Positions 45,616-51,659 of a DNA stretch of 64,000 nt are shown piece by piece. The stretch is from an uncultured Flaviramulus sp. Its GTDB lineage: Bacteria > Bacteroidota > Bacteroidia > Flavobacteriales > Flavobacteriaceae. The stretch lies in the NCBI GenBank assembly GCA_947495125.1, contig CANLXL010000007.1:62001-126000 (forward strand). The letters are read 5' to 3'. A model generated the notes under the pieces. It worked only from the letters and a program-made list of their open reading frames with translations. It was not told the origin of the DNA and ran no database searches. The position numbers and the translations under genes were made by a program. How positions within the stretch are numbered: position 1 is the first letter of the stretch; every line of letters begins with the position of its first letter.

Positions 45616-45972
45616 TTAGATTTGAGAGAGCTTTTTTATTAAACCAAAATTCATTTTTTCGATTTCAGTTATAAGTTTATTTGTGTCTTCTAGATCTTTA
45701 TCAGTAATATAACCTATTCGGTTTGATAATATTAATTGCGTGTTAAGTTCATTTGTTGAACCATTGGCAATTCCTAAAAAATGCACAAATTCCTTATTTG
45801 AGTTTCTTCCAGCACCTTCTGCAATGTTAGACGGAATTGATACAGAGCTCCTTTGAATTTGACTAATTAAACCATATTTTTCTTCTTTTGGAAACATTGA
45901 TATTAAAGTATACACTTTTTCTACCAGATCCATTGATTTTTGCCACACTTTTAATTCTCTATAATTATTCAT
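45616..45972 (-). CDS. four-helix bundle protein (S23 / 23S rRNA intervening-sequence type) inside the trp operon
   Basis: 118 residues: YRELKVWQKSMDLVEKVYTL, YGLISQIQRSSVSIPSNIAEGAGRNSNKEFVHFLGIANGSTNELNTQL and NKLITEIEKMNFGLIKKL. This is the conserved S23/TIGR02436 family, first seen encoded in rRNA intervening sequences, forming pentameric four-helix bundles; function unknown. It lies between trpG and trpD in the same orientation, with no apparent relation to tryptophan. Short degenerate repeats flank it on both sides, which fits insertion as a cassette. Confidence 0.9.
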   Translation of the reverse strand: MNNYRELKVWQKSMDLVEKVYTLISMFPKEEKYGLISQIQRSSVSIPSNIAEGAGRNSNKEFVHFLGIANGSTNELNTQLILSNRIGYITDKDLEDTNKLITEIEKMNFGLIKKLSQI

Positions 45973-45980
45973 AAGCTATT

Positions 45981-46019
45981 CGTCTTATATCTATCGTCTT
46001 ATGTCCATCGTCTAACTAT
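45981..46019. repeat. 14-base tandem repeat between trpG and the four-helix-bundle gene
   Basis: CGTCTTATATCTAT (45981-45994), CGTCTTATGTCCAT (45995-46008), then a partial CGTCTAACTAT. On the other side of the gene, about 45597-45630, a related AGATnTnAGATATGAG-like sequence recurs. Confidence 0.65.
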
Positions 46020-46578
46020 TAATCCAATTTTCAAGTATTTGCTTTCCATCTGGTGTTAATACCGATTCCGGGTGATATTGAACACCTTTAACATCATAGA
46101 CCCGATGTCTGATGGACATAACCTGTCCGTTTTTATCAAAAGATGTAGCCTCCAGGCTTTCCGGCAGATCCGGATGTACCACCCACGAATGGTAACGGCC
46201 AACTTCAATATGTTTATCCAATCCTTTGAAAAGGGTTTCATCGTCTACGCTAATGCTTACACTGGTTGCCACACCATGATAGACATGATCTAAATTAACC
46301 AAAGTACCACCAAATACTTCACCTATGGCTTGTTGCCCAAGGCAAACGCCTAAAATACTTTTGGCTGGCGCGTACCTTTCTATAATAGCTTTTAGCAACC
46401 CGGCCTCATCCGGAATTCCGGGACCTGGCGATAGTACAATCTTATCAAAGGGTTCAACATCTTCTAAAGTTAATTTATCGTTTCTGAGTACGGTAACATC
46501 ACAATTCAAATCTTCTAAATAGTGCACAAGATTATAGGTGAAACTGTCGTAATTATCTATAACTAATATCTTTATCAT
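46012..46578 (-). CDS. trpG: anthranilate synthase glutamine amidotransferase subunit
   Basis: 188 residues, class I glutamine amidotransferase providing ammonia to TrpE. DNYDSFTYNLVHYLEDL, VLSPGPGIPDEAG, ILGVCLGQQAIGEVFGG (nucleophile Cys) and GVQYHPESVLTPDG (catalytic His and Glu) are intact. It starts two bases behind trpE. Confidence 0.96.
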   Translation of the reverse strand: MIKILVIDNYDSFTYNLVHYLEDLNCDVTVLRNDKLTLEDVEPFDKIVLSPGPGIPDEAGLLKAIIERYAPAKSILGVCLGQQAIGEVFGGTLVNLDHVYHGVATSVSISVDDETLFKGLDKHIEVGRYHSWVVHPDLPESLEATSFDKNGQVMSIRHRVYDVKGVQYHPESVLTPDGKQILENWINS

Positions 46579-46580
46579 CT

Positions 46581-47984
46581 TTAAATATCTTCCGCTAATG
46601 TAATAGCTTTTGTTAATGCTCCTAATTTATTATACACTTCCTGAAGTTCACTTTCCGGATTCGATTTAGAAACCAATCCGGCACCGGCTTGCCAATTTAA
46701 TTTATAGTCTTTACTTAAAAAGGTTCTAATCATGATGGCGTGATTAAAATTGCCATCAAAATCCATAAACCCAATAGCTCCGCCATAAAATGCACGACTT
46801 GTTTTTTCATATTGCTCTATAAGTTGCATGGCCCGGTGTTTTGGTGCACCACTTAAAGTACCTGCAGGGAAGGTGTCGGCTACGACCTGCATCGTTGACG
46901 TGTTCTTGTGTTTTTCTCCGGTAACCTTACTCACCAAATGAATGACGTGAGAGAAAAATTGAACCTCTCTATACGTGTCAACCGTAACCTGGCTACCGTG
47001 ACGACTTAAATCGTTTCTGGCTAAATCTACTAACATCACGTGTTCTGCATTTTCTTTATCATCAATTTTTAATGCTTCGGCCAGTGCTGCATCTTTAGTG
47101 TCATCACCGGTTCGTTTAAACGTTCCTGCGATGGGATGGATTTCTGCCGTGCCATCTGAAACGATAAGTTGTGCCTCGGGAGAGCTTCCAAATATTTTAA
47201 AGTTGCCATAATCAAAATAGAACAGATAAGGAGAAGGGTTTATACTTCGCAATGCCCGGTATACATTAAAGTCATCACCTTTAAATTCCTGAGAGAATCG
47301 TTTGGATAATACCAACTGAAACACATCACCTCGGCCACAGTGTTTTTTTGCTAATTCTACATGTTCTTTAAATTCATCATCAGATAAATTCGATGTAATC
47401 TCTCCATTGGTATTGAAGTTGAATGTAGCAAAAGCTTTGACGTTTATAAGATCATCCACAAAATCAATATTGCTTTCTGTATCATAGCAATGTGCAAAAA
47501 TATAAGCTTCATTTTTAAAATGGTTTATGGCAATGATGTTTTGATAAACCGCGTAGTACATGTCGGGTATAACAATGGAATCTTCTTTTTTATGGATTTC
47601 TATATCCTCAAAATATCTTACCGCATCATAAGCCGTATACCCGAATATACCATTATTTATGAATTTGAAATTGGTGTCTGAGCTGGTTTCGAAGCGTTTG
47701 GTGAACTGATGAATTTCGTCAGCAACGTTAATAGAGTCATTTATTTCCAATGAAGTAGAACTTCCGTCCGGAAACGACTGCGAAATTACGTTATTCTCAA
47801 TTTTTATAGATGCGATAGGGTTAAAGCAGATATAAGAGAAATTTTTATGACTTCTATGGTAGTCACCACTTTCCAGCAAAATACTATTAGGATACCTGTC
47901 TCTAACTTTATAGTAAACACCAACCGGAGTAATGGTATCTGCCAGAATTTTTTTGTAATGGGTGTATAAATTGAATGTTTTCAT
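46581..47984 (-). CDS. trpE: anthranilate synthase component I
   Basis: 467 residues, chorismate-binding enzyme; first committed step and the usual site of Trp feedback inhibition. The N-terminal part has the LLESGDYHR element linked to Trp binding; the core has GRGDVFQLVLSKRF, SPEAQLIVSDGTAEIHPIAGTFKRTGDD, HVMLVDLARNDLSRHG, FPAGTLSGAPKHRAMQLI and GGAIGFMDFDGNFNHAIMIRTF. First structural gene of the operon, about 30 bases after the attenuator hairpin. Confidence 0.97.
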   Translation of the reverse strand: MKTFNLYTHYKKILADTITPVGVYYKVRDRYPNSILLESGDYHRSHKNFSYICFNPIASIKIENNVISQSFPDGSSTSLEINDSINVADEIHQFTKRFETSSDTNFKFINNGIFGYTAYDAVRYFEDIEIHKKEDSIVIPDMYYAVYQNIIAINHFKNEAYIFAHCYDTESNIDFVDDLINVKAFATFNFNTNGEITSNLSDDEFKEHVELAKKHCGRGDVFQLVLSKRFSQEFKGDDFNVYRALRSINPSPYLFYFDYGNFKIFGSSPEAQLIVSDGTAEIHPIAGTFKRTGDDTKDAALAEALKIDDKENAEHVMLVDLARNDLSRHGSQVTVDTYREVQFFSHVIHLVSKVTGEKHKNTSTMQVVADTFPAGTLSGAPKHRAMQLIEQYEKTSRAFYGGAIGFMDFDGNFNHAIMIRTFLSKDYKLNWQAGAGLVSKSNPESELQEVYNKLGALTKAITLAEDI

Positions 47985-48015
47985 TATGCTGAATGTATTT
48001 CAGTTTTTTTGCATT

Positions 48016-48048
48016 AAAAAAGGCTTGTCGTGAATGACAAGCCTTTTT
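48016..48048 (-). terminator. trp operon attenuator hairpin
   Basis: Perfect 13-bp inverted repeat (48017-48029 with 48036-48048), loop of six bases, with a T run of six on the minus strand. It lies between the leader peptide stop (48083) and trpE (47984), in the position of a transcriptional attenuator. In the minus-strand RNA it forms AAAAAGGCUUGUC paired to GACAAGCCUUUUU. Confidence 0.88.
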
Positions 48049-48082
48049 GATATTTTAATTTTTAAATATACTAGGGTTTACC

Positions 48083-48139
48083 TCACGAACATAAGTTTCG
48101 AAAGCACCACCACCAAGTATTATTTAAAATTGTTTTCAT
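48083..48139 (-). CDS. trpL: trp operon leader peptide
   Basis: An 18-codon frame ATG...TGA encoding MKTILNNTWWWCFRNLCS. Codons 9-11 are three consecutive TGG, improbable by chance in an AT-rich genome. It sits 18 bases after a consensus -7 element, 35 bases before the attenuator hairpin and 98 bases before trpE. This is the textbook layout of ribosome-mediated attenuation: stalling at the Trp codons when charged tRNA-Trp is scarce would favour read-through. Too short for most gene finders. Confidence 0.88.
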   Translation of the reverse strand: MKTILNNTWWWCFRNLCS

Positions 48140-48156
48140 TTTCTTATTTAATGAGC

Positions 48157-48187
48157 CAAATATAGAAATGAAAATATAATTACACAA
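48157..48187 (-). promoter_or_regulatory. trp operon promoter
   Basis: Minus strand TTG (48187-48185), 20-base spacer, TATATTTG (48164-48157), a full consensus match. Transcription would begin near 48151, about 12 bases before the leader peptide ATG. Confidence 0.8.
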
Positions 48188-48210
48188 TACTTTATGACAT
48201 TTTTTTAAAA

Positions 48211-48241
48211 TAAAAAACTACCATAGTGATTATGGTAGTTT
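48211..48241 (-). terminator. terminator behind marR
   Basis: Perfect 11-bp inverted repeat (48215-48225 with 48231-48241) followed on the minus strand by a T-rich tract. It separates the MarR gene from the trp promoter, so the regulator is not part of the trp transcript. Confidence 0.8.
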
Positions 48242-48269
48242 AGTTAATTATTAGGAGTTCTGAAAGAAT

Positions 48270-48734
48270 TTAGTTTGCTATTAACCGTGTTTTTCCTAAT
48301 AATCGAATAAGTTCAAGGGTTTCATCATGAGTTAATGTGCTCATAATATCGTTCTCTGTGCGATCAATTAAATGATCTATTTCATCTAGAAAATTCAAGC
48401 CGTCTTGAGTTATAGTAATATCTATTTTTCGTTTGTTTCGCTCGTTAACTTCTTTTTTTACATAGTCTTTTTTAATCAGCTTATCTATCAATCTCGTAGT
48501 GTTGCTCATTTTATTTATCATGCGCTCTTGGATAGTCGCCAGCGATGCCGGTATACCGTTTTGACCACGTAAAATCCTAAGGACATTAAATTGCTGTATG
48601 GAGATTTCAAAAGGTTTAAGAACGTTATTTAATTTATGGTTAATATACCCGTAAGTATATAATAAATTAACTACTGCTTTTTTTGATAGCGCTAGATTCT
48701 TTTTTATTTTTAATATGTCTTCTATACGCTCCAA
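48270..48734 (-). CDS. MarR family transcriptional regulator
   Basis: 154 residues from a TTG start (no in-frame ATG is available). Winged-helix core: FNVLRILRGQNGIPASLATIQERMINKMSNTTRLIDKLIKKDYVKKEVNERNKRKIDITITQDGLNFLDEI, with the recognition helix in NTTRLIDKL and the wing in NKRKIDIT. MarR proteins are dimers that repress nearby and own genes and are released by small ligands or oxidants. It is divergent from the TlpA-like gene, and an inverted repeat covers its start. Confidence 0.88.
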   Translation of the reverse strand: MERIEDILKIKKNLALSKKAVVNLLYTYGYINHKLNNVLKPFEISIQQFNVLRILRGQNGIPASLATIQERMINKMSNTTRLIDKLIKKDYVKKEVNERNKRKIDITITQDGLNFLDEIDHLIDRTENDIMSTLTHDETLELIRLLGKTRLIAN

Positions 48735-48761
48735 TACACAACTGTTGTATATACAAATGTA
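48734..48761 (-). promoter_or_regulatory. marR promoter with overlapping operator-like inverted repeat
   Basis: TACATTTG on the minus strand (48761-48754) is a consensus -7 element. Directly downstream, ATACACAAC-GTTGTATAT (48734-48752, 8 of 9 positions symmetric around one T-G step) covers the presumed start point and the start codon, as expected for an autorepressing MarR dimer. Confidence 0.5.
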
Positions 48762-48904
48762 TAAAGAATAATTAAGAAAGCTTAGTTTTAATATAAAAAT
48801 TTGTTAAACCCTTATTGGAAGCTACAGGTATTAATTAAATTTATAGTTATTAAATGATTTGGATTCCTTTGTGATTTTAGAAAGGTGTGATTAAAAACAA
48901 ATAG

Positions 48905-49450
48905 ATGAATATAAAAGTGGTATACATTTCAATACTCACCTTAATTAGCTGTATTGGTGGAGACAAAAAAGAAGAGAAGCGTATGGTCAGCAATGTGATT
49001 ATTGAAGCGAAGAAAGCGTCCAAAGATGTCATTGATTTAGAAGTTTATGATTTTGCGGGTTTTGAAAAGTTTTTGAATAAAAAGGATGATAACGTATACG
49101 TGATCAACTTCTGGGCGACCTGGTGTGCGCCATGTGTCAAAGAATTACCACATTTTGAACAATTAAATAAAGATTACAAGAACCGCAATGTAAACGTAAT
49201 ATTGGTGAGCTTAGATTTTCCTCATTTATACGAGTCTAAATTAAAACCTTATATAAAGGATAAGAAATTAAAATCTAAAGTGATTGCTCTTGATGATCCC
49301 AACATGAATTCTTGGATTCCTAAAGTGAGTAAAGATTGGTCCGGATCTATTCCTGCAACCGTTATTTATAGAAATGATACACGTCAATTTTTTGAAAAGT
49401 CCTTTTCTTATGATGAATTGGAAAAGGAATTAAAACAATTTTTAAAATAA
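48905..49450 (+). CDS. TlpA-like thiol-disulfide oxidoreductase lipoprotein
   Basis: 181 residues with a lipobox (LTLISCIGG). NFWATWCAPCVKELPHFEQL gives the WCxPC thioredoxin active site, ILVSLDF and SGSIPATVIYRND (cis-Pro) complete the fold. It faces the periplasm and would reduce or oxidise exported proteins or cytochrome c precursors. It is the first gene of the redox group, divergent from marR, six bases before the following thioredoxin-like gene. Confidence 0.9.
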   Translation: MNIKVVYISILTLISCIGGDKKEEKRMVSNVIIEAKKASKDVIDLEVYDFAGFEKFLNKKDDNVYVINFWATWCAPCVKELPHFEQLNKDYKNRNVNVILVSLDFPHLYESKLKPYIKDKKLKSKVIALDDPNMNSWIPKVSKDWSGSIPATVIYRNDTRQFFEKSFSYDELEKELKQFLK

Positions 49451-49456
49451 GAAATC

Positions 49457-50074
49457 ATGAAAGAAGTTATTAAATTATTTTCCGCAGTAATAATAGTTCT
49501 GATTGTAAGTGCATTTACACTTAATAACTCAGGAACTGATGAAGGTTATAGAATAGGTGATATCGCCGAAGATTTTTCTCTTAAAAATATAGATGGGAAT
49601 ATGGTGTCAATGGCAGATTACAAAGATGCCAAAGGCTTTATAATTACATTCACTTGCAACACCTGTCCCTATGCTGTAATGTATGAAGATAGAATTATAG
49701 AACTTAACGAAAAATACGCATCTAAAGGATATCCTGTAATCGCCATAATGCCAAATAATCCAAGTAAGAAACCAGGCGATAGTTTTAAGGCTATGAAGGA
49801 ACGTGCAAAAGATAAGGGTTTTACTTTTCCATATTTAATGGATGCGCAACAAAGTGTGTTTCCAAAATTTGGTGCAACAAAAACACCGCATATATTTTTA
49901 TTACAAAAAACAAAAAAAGGTAATGTAGTGAAATACATAGGCGCTATTGACGATAATTATAAAGACGCTTCATCGGTAAAGATCAAATATGTTGAAAATG
50001 CAGTAGATGCCCTATTGACAGGAAATGAAATAAAGGAACCCATAACCCGAGCTATTGGATGTTCGATAAAATGA
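49457..50074 (+). CDS. thioredoxin/AhpC-TSA-like secreted protein
   Basis: 205 residues with an N-terminal membrane segment or signal (FSAVIIVLIVSAFTLN). GDIAEDFSLKNIDGNMVSMADYKDAKGFIITFTCNTCPYAVMYEDRI has a redoxin-type fold with C-N-T-C-P as active site; TKTPHIFLLQ supplies the cis-proline. Such proteins are annotated peroxiredoxin-like or thioredoxin family. It is cotranscribed with the TlpA-like gene and closed by a strong terminator. Confidence 0.88.
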   Translation: MKEVIKLFSAVIIVLIVSAFTLNNSGTDEGYRIGDIAEDFSLKNIDGNMVSMADYKDAKGFIITFTCNTCPYAVMYEDRIIELNEKYASKGYPVIAIMPNNPSKKPGDSFKAMKERAKDKGFTFPYLMDAQQSVFPKFGATKTPHIFLLQKTKKGNVVKYIGAIDDNYKDASSVKIKYVENAVDALLTGNEIKEPITRAIGCSIK

Positions 50075-50086
50075 AAAACTTATTTA

Positions 50087-50117
50087 AAATCTGAAGTTTA
50101 AACTTCAGATTTTTTTT
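50087..50117 (+). terminator. terminator behind the thioredoxin-like gene
   Basis: Uninterrupted 26-base palindrome (50087-50112) followed by a T run, 13 bases behind the stop codon. Confidence 0.9.
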
Positions 50118-50158
50118 AATCCATAAATTAAATAACTTAATTTTGCCCTAAAAGTAAT

Positions 50159-50482
50159 TTGAACATGGAAGATTTAACACAAGAAGAATGGGTATCGCAA
50201 TTGGCAAATGATGATAATGCGGTTGTTTTAGATGTAAGAACCGAAGATGAGGTTGCTGATGGTGTGATAGCTAATGCCATTCACATAGATATATATAAAG
50301 GTGAAGCATTTATTGCTGAAATAGATGAGTTGGATAAAAGCAAAAACTATTACGTGTATTGCAGATCCGGAAACCGAAGCGGTCAGGCCTGCAATATTAT
50401 GGAAGAACTTGGGTTCGAAAATGCCTATAACCTGGAAGGTGGGGTTTTAGAATGGGAAGGTGATTTAGTGGATTTAAATTAA
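50159..50482 (+). CDS. rhodanese-like domain protein
   Basis: 107 residues, a single rhodanese domain with VVLDVRTEDEVADGVIANAIHID, the active-site loop YYVYCRSGNRSGQAC (catalytic Cys) and FENAYNLEGGVLEWEG. Cytoplasmic: no signal sequence. Acts in sulfane-sulfur transfer; substrate unknown. It is about 30 bases behind a TAATTTTG -7 element (50138-50145), so has its own promoter after the terminator. The next gene is also a rhodanese, 11 bases downstream. Confidence 0.92.
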   Translation: MNMEDLTQEEWVSQLANDDNAVVLDVRTEDEVADGVIANAIHIDIYKGEAFIAEIDELDKSKNYYVYCRSGNRSGQACNIMEELGFENAYNLEGGVLEWEGDLVDLN

Positions 50483-50493
50483 ATTTTTAAGAT

Positions 50494-50883
50494 ATGAGAC
50501 CATTAACTTTATTGGTTTGTATGTTATATATGGTTAGTTGTAGCCAGGTTGTAAAAAGTGAGATTGAAGTTGTATCACCGGAAAAAGTACTTGAGCTTTT
50601 AGAAAAGGAGGACATACAATTAGTAGATGTTAGAACACCGGAAGAGTATGAAGACGGTTACATAATAAAAGCTAAGAACGTAAATTTTTATGATTCGAAT
50701 TTCGATGCTCAGGTAGAAAGTTTCGATAAAAAAAGACCAATAATTGTATATTGTAAATTGGGTGGTCGTAGTGCCAAGTCGGCTAAAAAACTTCAAGAAG
50801 CGGGTTTTATGAAGATATACGATTTACAAGGCGGTTTTACGAGATGGAAAAAGGAAGGGCATCCATTTAGAATAAATGAGTAA
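50494..50883 (+). CDS. rhodanese-like lipoprotein
   Basis: 129 residues with a lipobox (LYMVSCSQ). VSPEKVLELLEKEDIQLVDVRTPEEYEDGYI, the loop IIVYCKLGGRSAKSAKKLQEAG (catalytic Cys followed by KLGGRS) and IYDLQGGFTRWKKEG are typical. Together with the cytoplasmic rhodanese upstream it makes an inside/outside pair, a common flavobacterial arrangement. Confidence 0.92.
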   Translation: MRPLTLLVCMLYMVSCSQVVKSEIEVVSPEKVLELLEKEDIQLVDVRTPEEYEDGYIIKAKNVNFYDSNFDAQVESFDKKRPIIVYCKLGGRSAKSAKKLQEAGFMKIYDLQGGFTRWKKEGHPFRINE

Positions 50884-50910
50884 AGGGGTTGAATTCAATC
50901 CTTCTTTTTT
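50883..50910 (+). terminator. probable terminator behind the rhodanese pair
   Basis: AAGGGGTTGAA pairs with TTCAATCCTT with one bulged G and one G-T pair (50883-50903), followed by CTTTTTT. Confidence 0.6.
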
Positions 50911-51149
50911 GTCAATTTTGCATGATTTTTTGAATAAAACAGGAAGACTTAATGATAATGTAATTAAGTTAAATGTTATTTATTTCAGGTTGAAATGAGC
51001 TTATTTTTTGTTTTGTCTTCTTTTTGAGTACTTTACCTTTTTTATTTTTTAGCATTTCGAGTTTTTCATACTTTTATTCTAAATTAAAACAGCGAATAAA
51101 TTTTTTAGTGTTTTAATGATGAGTAAAAAATGTTTAAGTTATAAAAGTT

Positions 51150-51461
51150 ATGGAAAACGGTTGGGTCATATTAGGAATTATAGCATTACTGTTTTTAAGC
51201 ATGTATGGGTATGCCTATAGTTCTATTGCTTTTAGAAAAATGAAAGTAAAAAAGGCGAAGCAAAAAGAATTATTGCTTGCGGAGCAGCGTAGAGAAGAGA
51301 ATGCTAAAAAACAAGCGGTTCGAGATGAAAAATTAAGAAAAGTGCTTAAAAGACGTGAAGAAATTAAGCATGAGCTGAAATTATTAGAACAACAAAAGAT
51401 CGATCGAGCCAAATTGGCGAAAATGAGGGTAGATCAAATGAAAAGTAAAAAGGTCGGATAA
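51150..51461 (+). CDS. small membrane-anchored coiled-coil protein
   Basis: 103 residues. One transmembrane helix (WVILGIIALLFLSMYGYAYS) then a highly charged helix rich in K, E, R and L (KKAKQKELLLAEQRREENAKKQAVRDEKLRKVLKRREEIKHELKLLEQQ), a predicted coiled coil. No homologue recognised. The start codon is preceded by an AT-rich leader; a strong terminator follows about 70 bases downstream. Confidence 0.7.
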   Translation: MENGWVILGIIALLFLSMYGYAYSSIAFRKMKVKKAKQKELLLAEQRREENAKKQAVRDEKLRKVLKRREEIKHELKLLEQQKIDRAKLAKMRVDQMKSKKVG

Positions 51462-51532
51462 TTGGTATGTTCTTTATTCTGAAATGACATGTCAAAGTTT
51501 TGATATAGAATTATTTATAAATAAAAGATTAC

Positions 51533-51570
51533 AAAAAAAGCATCATATGAAACATACGATGCTTTTTTTT
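51533..51570 (+). terminator. strong terminator before the PUL
   Basis: Stem AAAAAAAGCATC/GATGCTTTTTTTT (51533-51544 with 51558-51570), loop of about 13 bases, with T run. It isolates the PUL regulator from upstream transcription. Confidence 0.85.
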
Positions 51571-51572
51571 AT

Positions 51573-51582
51573 ACCTATACAA
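51573..51582. promoter_or_regulatory. operator-like half-site upstream of the PUL regulator
   Basis: ACCTATACAA, identical to the first ten bases of block 1 in the susC and hydrolase promoter modules, 78 bases before the GTG start. Confidence 0.5.
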
Positions 51583-51659
51583 AAACCATACGAATCGTAG
51601 TTAAAGTCCTATTTTTATTGTATTTTATGTAACTTAGTAACTCAACATAAACGTTACAA

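Noticed and set aside
45981-46019. CRISPR-like array beside the four-helix-bundle gene
   Set aside because: Only two and a half 14-base units without spacers and no cas genes.
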